Source of the DNA: a bacterium BMS3Bbin13
Lineage (GTDB): Bacteria; Pseudomonadota; Gammaproteobacteria; 21-64-14
Assembly: GCA_002897735.1 (NCBI GenBank)
Contig: BDTW01000035.1
Location: 1 to 34,791 of the forward strand
DNA length: 34,791 nt
Direction: 5' to 3'
Shown: positions 17,125 to 24,861 of the stretch, in pieces
How positions within the stretch are numbered: position 1 is the first letter of the stretch
Layout: the number at the start of each line of letters is the position of its first letter
Program-made: the position numbers and the translations under genes
The notes under the pieces: generated by a model
Told to the model about the DNA's origin: nothing
What the model saw: the letters and a program-made list of their open reading frames with translations, nothing else
Databases searched by the model: none

Positions 17125-17559
17125 ATGAGAACCAGTCGCAGTCTTAAAGGGTGGTCCGTGGTGGCCTGCACGGTGTTGGTTGTTGGGGTGATGGCAGGAC
17201 CGGTGACCGCCCGAGCCGATCAGTCCAGGGCCGGTGAGCGGGTGGAACACCGTCTCGAACACCGGGGAGATCGCGTGGACCGTCGCCTCGATCGCCGCGG
17301 TGAGCGTCTCGATCGGCGGCTGGACCGCCGCGGCGAGCGGGTCGAGCACCGTTTCGACCGGCGGGCGGGTCGCGCCGCGGCCAATGGCCACGAACGCCGG
17401 GCCGGGCGCCTGCATCGTCGCGGTGAGCGGGTGGAACATCGCCTGAATCGTCGCGGCGACCGCATCGAGCGGCGGCTGGACCGGCACGGCGACCGTTTCG
17501 AACGACGCATGGACCGACGGGCCGGACGGGTGGAGCGCCGTGTGGGACGTCGCCGCTGA
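17125..17559 (+). CDS. Exported arginine-rich protein of 11-residue repeats
   Basis: The 144-aa protein opens with a clear signal peptide (hydrophobic core VVACTVLVVGVMAG, cleavage near ARADQ). The mature part is almost entirely an 11-residue repeat of the form RRGERLDRRLD, in two arrays of four to five units. The arrays are separated by a short AAANGHERRAGRLH linker that keeps the basic character. At DNA level this is a 33-bp degenerate tandem repeat. Hendecads favour long helices or coiled coils, and the net charge is strongly positive, suggesting binding to an anionic polymer such as nucleic acid or lipopolysaccharide; that is inference. The ATG at 17125 follows AGAGGGG by 8 nt; a TTG at 17119 is less likely. 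It precedes the ECF sigma operon by 98 bp. The family is not recognised. Confidence 0.65.
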   Translation: MRTSRSLKGWSVVACTVLVVGVMAGPVTARADQSRAGERVEHRLEHRGDRVDRRLDRRGERLDRRLDRRGERVEHRFDRRAGRAAANGHERRAGRLHRRGERVEHRLNRRGDRIERRLDRHGDRFERRMDRRAGRVERRVGRRR

Positions 17560-17657
17560 GGCCGGTGTCGCGCACCGGACCCGCGTCGCACGGAGGGCGA
17601 CGCAGGTCCCTTTCGGGATAGGGGCGGGGAGGCCGGGCGCTGAACAGCGATGGAGAG

Positions 17658-18191
17658 TTGGACCGGTTTTTGGCCGGGGTGGAACGCCGTGCGCTACGCA
17701 TGGCGGAATTCGCCGTCGGCGATCGCGATCAGGCCCTCGACCTGGTGCAGGACGCCATGATGCGGTTGGCGGGACGCTATGCGGATCGCCCCGCGGCACA
17801 GTGGCCGCCGCTGTTCCATCGGATCCTGCAGAACCGGATTCGCGACTGGCGGCGGCGCGAGCGTTTGCGTCGGCGCCTGCATGCGTGGTGGGATGGGTCG
17901 CCGGGCGGCGATCCCGATGAGGCGCAGGGGGATCCGATGGACCGCCTGCCGGACCCGCGCGGCGCGACCCCGCTCAAGGAGATCGCGCGCGCAGGGGCGA
18001 TCGCGGCGCTGGAGCATGCGTTGCGCGCGTTGCCGCCCCGACAGCAGCAGGCGTTCCTGCTGCGGGTCTGGGAGGGTCTGGGCGTGGCGCAGACGGCGCG
18101 TGCCCTGGGTTGCTCGGAGGGGAGCGTGAAGACCCATTATGCGCGGGCGCTGCGGACGTTGCGCAGCCGTTTGGAGGAGTATCGACCATGA
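17658..18191 (+). CDS. ECF-type RNA polymerase sigma factor
   Basis: The 177-aa protein has a sigma region 2 (AEFAVGDRDQALDLVQDAM, then WPPLFHRILQNRIRDWRRR) and a sigma region 4 helix-turn-helix (ALRALPPRQQQAFLLRVWEG, then ARALGCSEGSVKTHYARAL). The linker is short, as in ECF sigmas, and there is no region 1 or 3. The frame has no ATG near the start: TTG 17658 gives MDRFLAGVERRALRMAEF with GGAG just before it, and CTG 17640 would add six residues. Its stop overlaps the ATG of the next gene (ATGA). It presumably activates this cluster, but no promoter of its own class could be identified. Confidence 0.88.
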   Translation: MDRFLAGVERRALRMAEFAVGDRDQALDLVQDAMMRLAGRYADRPAAQWPPLFHRILQNRIRDWRRRERLRRRLHAWWDGSPGGDPDEAQGDPMDRLPDPRGATPLKEIARAGAIAALEHALRALPPRQQQAFLLRVWEGLGVAQTARALGCSEGSVKTHYARALRTLRSRLEEYRP

Positions 18192-18547
18192 GGGCGGCGG
18201 GCGAGGAGGAATTCCTGCGACGGGTCCGGGAGGGCCTGGACGCCGGGGCGGGCGCCCTGGACGCGGCGACGGTGATGCGGCTGCACCGTGCGCGGGCGCA
18301 CGCCATCGAGGCGGCCGGCGGGCGTGCCCGCCGGGTCCGCGGATGGGTCCCGGCGGCGGCCGCAGCGGGCGTGGTCGCACTGGTCGTGTGGATCGGCTGG
18401 AGCGGCCCGATGCACCGTCAGACGCCGGCGCCCGCCGTGGCGGCGCGGCTCGAGGCGGCCGAGGTGCTCGCGAGCGGCGCGAACCTGGATCTGTACGAGA
18501 ACCTGGATTTCTATGCGTGGCTCGCCCATGGCCCGGGGCACGGTTGA
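18188..18547 (+). CDS. DUF3619-like single-span membrane protein, putative anti-sigma factor
   Basis: The 119-aa protein has a cytoplasmic N-terminus with EFLRRVREGLDAGAGALDAA and RLHRARAHAIEAA, one membrane span at about residues 53-71 and a short periplasmic tail ending NLDLYENLDFYAWLAHG. This resembles the DUF3619 family found after ECF sigma genes. Its start overlaps the sigma stop (ATGA), which supports a regulatory pair. No zinc-binding HxxxCxxC anti-sigma motif is present, so the anti-sigma role is inferred from topology and context. Confidence 0.65.
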   Translation: MRAAGEEEFLRRVREGLDAGAGALDAATVMRLHRARAHAIEAAGGRARRVRGWVPAAAAAGVVALVVWIGWSGPMHRQTPAPAVAARLEAAEVLASGANLDLYENLDFYAWLAHGPGHG

Positions 18548-18819
18548 GCACCTCGCGCCCCTGTCGGCGCTGCTGATTCATCGGCACCCGGCGGCGGCGC
18601 AGCCGGACCCCCGGGCCGGGCGCGCCGCGCCCGCCACGACGCACGGTGCCCGACCCGGCGCTCCTGGAGTACCTGGGTTTCTTTGAGACCGCCGACGGGC
18701 GCCGGATCGATCCGATGAGCCTGGCGACGTCCCCGGCCGATCCGGGACCGCCCGCCGATGCCGGCTCCGACTCCGGCTCCGACCGGTCGCACGACAACGC
18801 AGGAGGCAACGAGCGATGA
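18528..18819 (+). pseudogene. Frameshifted small gene between the DUF3619-like and DUF3106 genes
   Basis: Two halves of what looks like one short exported protein sit in different frames. From ATG 18528 one frame gives a signal-peptide-like stretch LAPLSALLIHRHPAAAQPDP. A second frame, open from 18577 to the TGA at 18817, gives VPDPALLEYLGFFETADGRR and a Pro/Asp/Ser-rich tail. The second frame ends in an ATGA overlap with the DUF3106 start, as expected of a real operon gene. A GTG at 18646 could start a 57-codon version. One indel near 18600-18646 would join the halves; it could be a true mutation or a sequencing error. Function unknown. Confidence 0.5.
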
Positions 18820-19388
18820 ACCCGATGCGACGCCGCGTATGCGGCGGGATCCTGGCCTTGGCGGTGTTGCCGTTGTCGGCCTGGGCGCAACCATCCGGGG
18901 TGTCTCAATCCGGGAACCGCGGGGCCGGGATCGTGCAGGAGGGCGCGATCTCCTGGGACCGGCTCACGCCCCGGGAGCGCGAGATCCTGAAGCCGTTCGC
19001 CGGGCGCTGGGACCGATTATCCGCGGAGCGCCGGCGGCGCCTGCGCCGCGGGGTGGAGCGCTGGAGCCACCTCACCTCCGCACAGCGCGAGCGGGTCCGT
19101 GAGCGGTTCCGGCGCTGGCGTGCGCTGAGCCCCGGGCAGCGGGCACGGATCCGTCGGCGCTTCGAGGAATTCCGCCGGCTCCCGCCACAGGAGCAGAGGC
19201 GCATCCGCCGGCGTTACCGCTGGTTCCAGGGCCTGCCGCCGGAGCGGCGCCGGGAGCTGCGCGAGCGCTGGCGGCGCCTGAGTCCGGAGCGGCGCCGGGA
19301 GTTTCTGGAGCGCCGGCGCCTGCGGCTGCACTCCCGGGGCGCAGCGGAAGGGATCCGCGCGCGCCCCATGAGGCCCCGCGAGCGCTGA
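18816..19388 (+). CDS. DUF3106-like exported protein with seven W/F-x-x-L repeats
   Basis: The 190-aa protein has a signal peptide (hydrophobic core GILALAVLPLSAWAQ) and then seven tandem units. Five are 18 residues long with the pattern W/F-x-x-L-S/T/P-x-x-x-R-x-x-I/L-x-x-x-F/Y; examples are WDRLSAERRRRLRRGVER and WRALSPGQRARIRRRFEE. The last two are 15 long. The pattern matches my recollection of DUF3106. Arginine dominates, so the mature protein is very basic. AGGAGG at 18801-18806 is a strong ribosome site, and ATG 18816 overlaps the stop of the preceding frame. Known DUF3106 neighbours are ECF sigma genes; function is unknown. Confidence 0.75.
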   Translation: MNPMRRRVCGGILALAVLPLSAWAQPSGVSQSGNRGAGIVQEGAISWDRLTPREREILKPFAGRWDRLSAERRRRLRRGVERWSHLTSAQRERVRERFRRWRALSPGQRARIRRRFEEFRRLPPQEQRRIRRRYRWFQGLPPERRRELRERWRRLSPERRREFLERRRLRLHSRGAAEGIRARPMRPRER

Positions 19389-19451
19389 CGCTCTGCGGTC
19401 GGGCCGACCGGCGGGCCGTGTCCGGGCCACATATGCGGAAGTCAGCTATAC

Positions 19452-19526
19452 GGCCGGGCGAGCCCGGCCCTTGTACAGGGCAACCGCAGGCGCGGCGAAA
19501 CACGGTAGGGCGGGCCTTGGCCCGCC
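19452..19526. repeat. Two REP-like palindromes
   Basis: GGCCGGGC-ga-GCCCGGCC (19452-19469) and GGCGGGCC-tt-GGCCCGCC (19509-19526), both perfect 8-bp inverted repeats, lie 39 bp apart. The second is preceded by gtagggc and followed by gacg. They start the gene-free stretch 19389-19890. Confidence 0.75.
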
Positions 19527-19562
19527 GACGGCGTTCGGGATTCGGATTGCGCTTTGGATTTG

Positions 19563-19803
19563 ACATCCTCCCCGGCATGAATGCCGGAGATTCCTACGGC
19601 GCTCAGGCGCGGCATTGAGCCGCTCCCGAGTCGCTTCGGCGGGTTCCTGCTTCATCGGGGCAGGTTGCGGCGCGCAGCGCCCAACACTTACGGCCTCTCC
19701 ACAGGCTTCACTTCCCGCCTGCCCGGCGGTAGGTCTTGCAACATTCACATTATAGGACGGCTGCGCCGTCCGCGCTATCCTTCCCCGCCCTGAACGGCGG
19801 GGC
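19563..19803 (-). mobile_element. IS200/IS605-type 3' remnant: tnpB tail and omega-RNA-like end
   Basis: On the minus strand a run resembles the C-terminal tail of TnpB/OrfB (frames giving NVNVARPTAGQAGSEACGEA and MKQEPAEATRERLNAAPERR, with alternate frame LQDLPPGRREVKPVERP). It is followed by the hairpin at 19572-19587 (ccggcat-ga-atgccgg) and the end ggggaggatgtcaa. At the other side lies ccccgcc-ctgaac-ggcgggg (19783-19802) and a third hairpin at 19755-19771. Hairpins of this kind and the gatgtcaa end are typical of IS605-group ends. No TnpA or RuvC domain is present, so it is a fragment or a non-autonomous derivative. The family call rests on memory of such ends. Confidence 0.55.
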
Positions 19804-19814
19804 TTGCCGCGCAC

Positions 19815-19860
19815 CGGGTCAACGGACCCGGCCGGGCGAACCCGGCCCGATTGACGGGTC
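19815..19860. repeat. Nested palindrome with REP-like core
   Basis: A GGCCGGGC-ga-ACCCGGCC core (19830-19847, one mismatch) is enclosed by gtcaa (19818-19822) and ttgac (19851-19855), with an additional cgggtc/gacccg pair at 19815-19830. It ends 31 bp before the pntB stop and could also act as a terminator for the transhydrogenase operon. Confidence 0.55.
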
Positions 19861-19890
19861 CCTCGCAGGTCCACGGAAGGGCCGTTCCCG

Positions 19891-21258
19891 TTACAGCCTC
19901 TTTACCGCCTGGATCAGTTTGCTCACCATGTCCTGGGCGTCGCCGTAGAGCATGCGGGTGTGGTCCTTGCCGAACAGGGCATTCTCGATCCCGGAGAAGC
20001 CCCTGCCCTGTCCGCGCTTGATCACCAGCACATTTTTCGCTTGGTCCGTGTTCAGGATGGGCATCCCGTAGATCGGGCTCTCCGGATTGGTGCGCGCCAC
20101 CGGATTGACCACGTCGTTGGCGCCGATGACCAGCGCCACGTCCACGGTGGGGAACTCGGGATTGATCTCGTCGAGGTCGTAGATCTTATCGTAGGGCACG
20201 CCGGCCTCGGCCAGCAGCACGTTCATGTGCCCGGGCATGCGCCCGGCCACCGGATGGATCGCGAACTTCACCCGGACGCCGCGTTCCTCCAGCAGTTCCG
20301 CCAGTTCCCAGATCTTGTGCTGCGCCTGGGCGACCGCCATGCCGTAGCCCGGAACCACTACGACCTTGCTGGAATAGGCCATCATGATGCCCGCATCGTC
20401 GGCGTCGATGGGTTTGAGGGCCCCGCTCTCCCCGGCGCTCGCCGCCGCCGGCGCGTGGCCGAAGGCGCCGAACAGGACGTTGGCGATCGAGCGGTTCATG
20501 GCCCTGGCCATGAGTTGGGTGAGCAGCGAACCGGCGGCACCGACCACGGTACCGGCGATGATCATCGCCGCGTTGTTCAGCACAAATCCTTCGAGGCCCA
20601 CCGCCAGGCCCGTTAGGGCGTTGTAGAGGGAGATCACCACCGGCATGTCGGCGCCGCCGATGGGCAGGGTCATCAGCACACCGAAGGTCAGCACGAGGGC
20701 GAAGAACACGAATACCAGGACGCCGCCGGATCCCTGAAACGGCAGCAGGGCGCCGATCACCACCGCGGTGCCCAATACCGCGAGGTTGAAGGGTTGCTGC
20801 ATAGGGAAGACGATGGATCGCTTGATCAGTCCCTGCAGCTTGGCGAACGCGATCAGGCTGCCGCTGAAGGAGACGGTGCCGATCAGTCCGCCGATCACCG
20901 CGAGCCCCATCACGGCACCCGAATGTCCGTTGGTGCCGCGGAGCAACTCGATGGCCGCAATCGCCGCCGCCGCACCGCCGCCCATGCCGTTGTAGAGGGC
21001 GATCATCTGCGGCATGGTGGTCATCGCAACCCGCTTGCCGGAGATCCAGGCCACGCTGGAGCCGACGGCGATGGCCAGGATCATGAGCAGATAATTGCTC
21101 ATGCCATGCCAGAAGAACGTCACCACCGTGGCCACCAGCATCCCGGCGCCCGCCCAGACGATACCGTCGCGCGCCGTGACCGGGGAACTCATGCGCTTGA
21201 GGCCGAGGATGAACAGCGCCGCGGCCAGGAAATAGCTGATCTGGATGACCACGCCCAT
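19891..21258 (-). CDS. pntB: NAD(P) transhydrogenase subunit beta
   Basis: The 455-aa subunit contains the proton-channel helices (domain II) over about residues 1-260, including HGMSNYLLMILAIAVGSSVAW and LYNGMGGGAAAAIAAIELL. The NADP-binding domain III follows, with VVVPGYGMAVAQAQHKIWEL, FAIHPVAGRMPGHMNVLLAE, LVIGANDVVNPVARTNP and VIKRGQGRGFSGIENALF. Together with the alpha subunits it couples hydride transfer between NADH and NADP to proton translocation, mainly to make NADPH. The start overlaps the stop of the preceding pntAB. Confidence 0.97.
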   Translation of the reverse strand: MGVVIQISYFLAAALFILGLKRMSSPVTARDGIVWAGAGMLVATVVTFFWHGMSNYLLMILAIAVGSSVAWISGKRVAMTTMPQMIALYNGMGGGAAAAIAAIELLRGTNGHSGAVMGLAVIGGLIGTVSFSGSLIAFAKLQGLIKRSIVFPMQQPFNLAVLGTAVVIGALLPFQGSGGVLVFVFFALVLTFGVLMTLPIGGADMPVVISLYNALTGLAVGLEGFVLNNAAMIIAGTVVGAAGSLLTQLMARAMNRSIANVLFGAFGHAPAAASAGESGALKPIDADDAGIMMAYSSKVVVVPGYGMAVAQAQHKIWELAELLEERGVRVKFAIHPVAGRMPGHMNVLLAEAGVPYDKIYDLDEINPEFPTVDVALVIGANDVVNPVARTNPESPIYGMPILNTDQAKNVLVIKRGQGRGFSGIENALFGKDHTRMLYGDAQDMVSKLIQAVKRL

Positions 21259-21548
21259 CAGCGGCCCCCCTTGTTGCTCTTGAACATGTCGAGCATGCGC
21301 TCGGTGACCACGTAGCCGCCGACCGCGTTCATGCTCGCGAGCAGCACGCCGAAGAAACCGATGGCCCGTTCCAGGCCGGTACCGGCGTGGCCGAGTGCCA
21401 CCATCGCGCCTACCAGCACGATGCCGTGTATGAAGTTGGATCCCGACATGAGCGGCGTGTGCAGGATCACCGGCACGCGCGCGATCACCTCATACCCGGT
21501 GAAGGCGGCCAGCATGAAGATGTACAGCGCCGTGAAGCCCTCGATCAT
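21258..21548 (-). CDS. pntAB: NAD(P) transhydrogenase subunit alpha part 2
   Basis: This 96-aa membrane subunit has three predicted helices (ALYIFMLAAFTGYEVIARV; NFIHGIVLVGAMVALG; GFFGVLLASMNAVGGYVV) and the conserved VPVILHTPLMSGSNFIHGI. In many bacteria (for example Rhodospirillum rubrum) the alpha chain is split and this piece carries part of the proton channel. It overlaps the pntAA stop by 3 nt and abuts pntB, giving a tightly coupled three-gene operon. Confidence 0.96.
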   Translation of the reverse strand: MIEGFTALYIFMLAAFTGYEVIARVPVILHTPLMSGSNFIHGIVLVGAMVALGHAGTGLERAIGFFGVLLASMNAVGGYVVTERMLDMFKSNKGGR

Positions 21549-22678
21549 CGATCGCCTCCTTCCACCAGATTGCGGGTCGCCTCGTGGCGGATCGCCCCGT
21601 CACGGGTGAGGGTGCTCTGCGCGATCACCTCATCGTTCCAGTCCGGAACGAGTTCCCCGTCCTTGATCATCAACGACAGGAAATTCAGGATGTTGCGCGC
21701 GTACATCTCGCTGGCGTCGGCCGCGAGCATGCTTGGCACGTTGAGCGGGCCGTGGATGAGCACGCCGCCGTGATCCACACTCTCGCCGGGTTGGGTCAGC
21801 TCGCAGTTGCCGCCGCTCTCCGCCGCGAGGTCGACGATCACCGCACCGGGCCGCATCTGTTCGACCATGGCGGTGGTGAGAATCCGCGGCGCCGTGCGCC
21901 CGGGCACCGCGGCGGTGGTGATGACGACTTCGGCCGCGGCCACGTGCCGGCCCAGGATCTCGGCCGTGTGCGCCTTCTCCTCGTCGGTCAACTCGCGCGC
22001 ATAGCCGCCGGTCGACTGGGCGTCGACCCCGACGTCGACGAACTTCGCACCCAGGGACTCCACCTGTTCCTTGGTGACGCTGCGCACGTCGTAGGCCTCG
22101 ACGATGGCACCCAGGCGCCGCGCCGTGGCGATCGCCTGCAAGCCGGCGACGCCGGCGCCGATGATCAGCACCTTGGCCGGGCGGATGGTACCGGCGGCGG
22201 TGGTCAGCATGGGGAAGAAACGCCCGGTGAGGCCGGCGCCGATCAGTACCGCCTTGTATCCGGCCGCGGAGGCCTGGGAGGAGAGCGCATCCATGCTCTG
22301 AGCGCGCGCGATGCGCGGGATGAATTCCATCGCGAAGCTGGTGATCCGGCGATCGCGCAGGCGTGCGACCCGCTCGGGGTGGCGGTACGGCATCATGAAG
22401 CCGATCACCACCGTGCCCTCGGCCATCCGGTCGATTTCCTCCTCGGTGGGAGGCAGGACCCGCAACACGACCTGTGCGGCCTCGTACAATTCTTTGGTAT
22501 CGGCCACGATCCGGGCCTTGGCGTAGGCCGCGTCGGGATAGTGCGCGCGCCGGCCCGCTCCGGCCTCGATCAGTACTTCGGCGCCGAGGCCGGAGAGGCG
22601 CTCGGCGACGGCGGGTACCACGGCCACACGGAGTTCCCCCGGCGTGTTTTCCTTCGCGACGGTCACGCGTATCGGCAT
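21545..22678 (-). CDS. pntAA: NAD(P) transhydrogenase subunit alpha part 1
   Basis: The 377-aa soluble NAD(H)-binding domain I starts at ATG 22678 (MPIRVTVAKENTPGELRVAV), with GAGG 8 nt before it; the in-frame extension to 22927 is not coding. The Rossmann motif is VLIIGAGVAGLQAIATARRL followed by EAYDVR. The interface loop ARAQSMDALSSQASAAGYKA and NVPSMLAADASEMYARN are characteristic of the family. It is the first gene of the pntAA-pntAB-pntB operon. Confidence 0.96.
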   Translation of the reverse strand: MPIRVTVAKENTPGELRVAVVPAVAERLSGLGAEVLIEAGAGRRAHYPDAAYAKARIVADTKELYEAAQVVLRVLPPTEEEIDRMAEGTVVIGFMMPYRHPERVARLRDRRITSFAMEFIPRIARAQSMDALSSQASAAGYKAVLIGAGLTGRFFPMLTTAAGTIRPAKVLIIGAGVAGLQAIATARRLGAIVEAYDVRSVTKEQVESLGAKFVDVGVDAQSTGGYARELTDEEKAHTAEILGRHVAAAEVVITTAAVPGRTAPRILTTAMVEQMRPGAVIVDLAAESGGNCELTQPGESVDHGGVLIHGPLNVPSMLAADASEMYARNILNFLSLMIKDGELVPDWNDEVIAQSTLTRDGAIRHEATRNLVEGGDR

Positions 22679-22832
22679 GCTTGATCCTCGTTCTGCCGGC
22701 TCTTGCCCGGTTGTCATTCGGTTTTCAGGGAGGCGGCGTGTACCCGCGGCGGTGCCGGGCCGGAACCGGCCGGCCGGACCGCGTTCGCACGCACAGGACA
22801 TCCGGGCGAGCGCCCGCTCGGTAAAGGCGGGA

Positions 22833-22860
22833 ATAATAGCCCATTCCGCCCTGCGTTCAA
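22833..22860 (-). promoter_or_regulatory. Sigma-70 promoter of the pnt operon
   Basis: On the minus strand TTGAAC (22855-22860), 16 bp and TATTAT (22833-22838) form a good promoter about 155 bp upstream of pntAA. The rest of the gene-free stretch 22679-23090 is GC-rich, contains a small cgggcg/cgcccg palindrome near 22804-22816 and shows no further gene. Confidence 0.6.
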
Positions 22861-23090
22861 ACTCGCCGGGGGCCCCTTCGATTGACTCGACCAATGCCCG
22901 GGACGAGGAACGGAACCCTCCCGCCATCCGCGAATGTCGCTGTTATGGCCGCTTTTCCGCAAAGCTGGTACGCTTCCGGGCGCGGGGCGCCCCTTCGGGG
23001 CACGGTCCGGCGGCCGATAACCGGCCGAGGACACCGGCGGGAGGCCCGCAAGAGGCGTTTATCCCACACGGCGAGGTCCCGAGGCGCGGC

Positions 23091-23690
23091 GTGGTTGACT
23101 TGATATATCAGGTTCTACGTACCGACGTGGCCGGCATGCCCCTGGAGTGGATCGGCTACCAGGACGCGGTGCGCCTGTATCACCTCGGGCAGGTCGCCTA
23201 CACCTGCGGCGCGTTGCTCTATCGCATCCGCGGGGGCACCAATGCACGGACCGGTCGGCGCACCGTCATCGAGGTCAATTCCATCATCGCCACCTATGGC
23301 TACCACCATGCCCTCGCCAAGGCGCGCGACCACTACGTTCCGCCGCTGAACAACCCGGCGCTGTTCAAGCGCGACGGGCGCCTGTGCCTGTACTGCGGGC
23401 GACGGTTCATGGATCGGGACCTCTCCCGCGATCACGTCACGCCGCTCAGCCGCGGCGGCGAGGATGTCTGGAACAACGTGGTGGCGGCGTGCAAGCGCTG
23501 CAACAATCACAAGGCCGGCCGCTCCCCGGAGGAGGCCGGGTTGGAACTGCTCGCGGTGCCGTTCGTTCCCACCCACGCGGAGTACATCTATCTGCAGGGG
23601 CACCGCGTGCTGACCGACCAGATGGAGTTTCTCCTCGCGCACTTCCCGCGCACCAGTCCGCTGCACCAGCGCCTGCGCCTCCTGGTCTGA
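23091..23690 (+). CDS. HNH endonuclease
   Basis: The 199-aa protein has the HNH motif with zinc-binding cysteine pairs: CLYCGRRFMDRDLSRDHVTP followed by LSRGGEDVWNNVVAACKRCN and NHKAGRSPEEAG. The N-terminal 90 residues (starting VDLIYQVLRTDVAGMPLEWI) are unassigned but look conserved in the group I recall from gammaproteobacterial chromosomes. The GTG at 23091 with GAGG 6 nt upstream is the likely start; the longer frame to 22644 covers promoter DNA. It stands alone, divergent from pntAA. Its role could be DNA processing or repair rather than mobility, as no intein or intron is present. Confidence 0.85.
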   Translation: MVDLIYQVLRTDVAGMPLEWIGYQDAVRLYHLGQVAYTCGALLYRIRGGTNARTGRRTVIEVNSIIATYGYHHALAKARDHYVPPLNNPALFKRDGRLCLYCGRRFMDRDLSRDHVTPLSRGGEDVWNNVVAACKRCNNHKAGRSPEEAGLELLAVPFVPTHAEYIYLQGHRVLTDQMEFLLAHFPRTSPLHQRLRLLV

Positions 23691-23781
23691 AGCGGTGGAT
23701 CGCAGGGTGTTGCGGCGCGCGTTCCTGTACGGCCCCGACAGGCCGGCGGAGCCGGCCGTCATTCCCTGAGATCGACTGTCG

Positions 23782-24687
23782 ATGCGATCCGCTCCCGAAA
23801 GCGATTTCTGGCCGGTACTCGCCGATCGGATCGCCCGCGCCACCGGCCGGGCGTTCGTCGTGCACCGCAGCGTGCCGGTGGGCGGCGGTTGCATCAACAC
23901 CGCCTGCCGGATCGAGGGGGACGGCGCGCGCTATTTCGTCAAACTCAACCGCGCTGCGCGCCTGGGCATGTTCGAGGCCGAGGCCGAGGGTCTGCACGAG
24001 ATGGAGCGCAGCGCCGGCGTGCGCGTGCCGCGCCCGATCTGCCCGGGGGTCCATGACGGACGCAGCTTCCTGGTGCTCGAATACCTCGATCTCGGCGCGG
24101 CCGGTGATGCGCGGGCATCGGAACGCCTGGGCCGGCAGCTCGCGACCATGCATCGCACCACCCGGGCGCGGTTCGGTTGGCATCGCGACAACACCATCGG
24201 TTCCACGCCCCAGGAGAATGCCGAGTCGGAGGACTGGGTGGCGTTCTGGCGCGAACGCCGGCTGCGGTTCCAGCTTGAACTGGCGGCGCGCAATGGCTAC
24301 GGCGACCGGTTGCAGGCGCGCGGCGCGCGCCTGCTCGACGCCTTCCCGGCGTTGTTCGACGGCTATCGGCCGATCCCGTCGCTGTTGCACGGTGACCTGT
24401 GGGGCGGGAACTTCGGGGTGACCCGCGACGGCGAGCCGGTGCTGTTCGATCCGGCGACCTACTATGGAGATCGCGAGGCCGACCTGGCCATGACCGAGCT
24501 GTTCGGCGGCTTCGGCCCGCGTTTCTACGCGGCCTACCGCGAGGCCTTCCCGCTGGATCCGGGTTACCGCGTACGCCGCACGCTCTACAATCTCTACCAC
24601 ATCCTCAATCACCTGAACCTCTTTGGCGCCGGCTACTGCGGCCAGGCCGAGGCGATGATCGACGAACTGCTTTGCGAACTGGGTTGA
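23782..24687 (+). CDS. Fructosamine kinase-family protein
   Basis: The 301-aa protein has the aminoglycoside-phosphotransferase-like fold. It shows the nucleotide-binding start with GGGCINTACRIEGDG and RYFVKLN (Lys), VLEYLDLG, the catalytic loop LLHGDLWGGNFG and metal-binding DPATYYGDREADLAM. Fructosamine-3-kinases phosphorylate glycated lysines to reverse protein glycation; bacterial members often act on ribulosamines. The length fits the family. It begins 91 bp after the HNH gene. Confidence 0.9.
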   Translation: MRSAPESDFWPVLADRIARATGRAFVVHRSVPVGGGCINTACRIEGDGARYFVKLNRAARLGMFEAEAEGLHEMERSAGVRVPRPICPGVHDGRSFLVLEYLDLGAAGDARASERLGRQLATMHRTTRARFGWHRDNTIGSTPQENAESEDWVAFWRERRLRFQLELAARNGYGDRLQARGARLLDAFPALFDGYRPIPSLLHGDLWGGNFGVTRDGEPVLFDPATYYGDREADLAMTELFGGFGPRFYAAYREAFPLDPGYRVRRTLYNLYHILNHLNLFGAGYCGQAEAMIDELLCELG

Positions 24688-24795
24688 CGGGGGGGGATGT
24701 CGGCATAGCGGCGAAGCCGCGGAGGCGATAGGCAATCGGATCCGAAACGCCGTCCGGCCCTCGTATCCATGGACCGATTCCGGGGCCGTCGCCAC

Positions 24796-24861
24796 GGCCG
24801 GGCGAGCCCGGCCCTACCGGATGCACGGGGATGCACGAATCCCGGCGGGCCTTGACCCGCC
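24796..24861. repeat. Two REP-like palindromes
   Basis: GGCCGGGC-ga-GCCCGGCC (24796-24813, followed by ctacc) and ggcgggcc-tt-gacccgcc (24844-24861, one mismatch) are present. They lie in the 443-bp gap between the fructosamine kinase-like gene and pepP, which also holds a cggcgaagccg palindrome near 24709-24719 and a TATACT at 25087 without a clear -35. Confidence 0.7.

Noticed and set aside
17257-17550. 33-bp repeats in the arginine-rich gene as a CRISPR array
   Set aside because: The repeats are contiguous, in frame, and vary at third codon positions, so they are coding tandem repeats.
19446-19874. 142-aa minus-strand protein as an intact gene
   Set aside because: It runs through palindromes and the IS605 remnant; only the middle resembles a tnpB tail, so it was kept as a mobile-element remnant.
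22644-23090. Long N-terminal extension of the HNH endonuclease
   Set aside because: It overlaps the pntAA start and promoter region; the GTG at 23091 has a ribosome site and begins the conserved-looking part.
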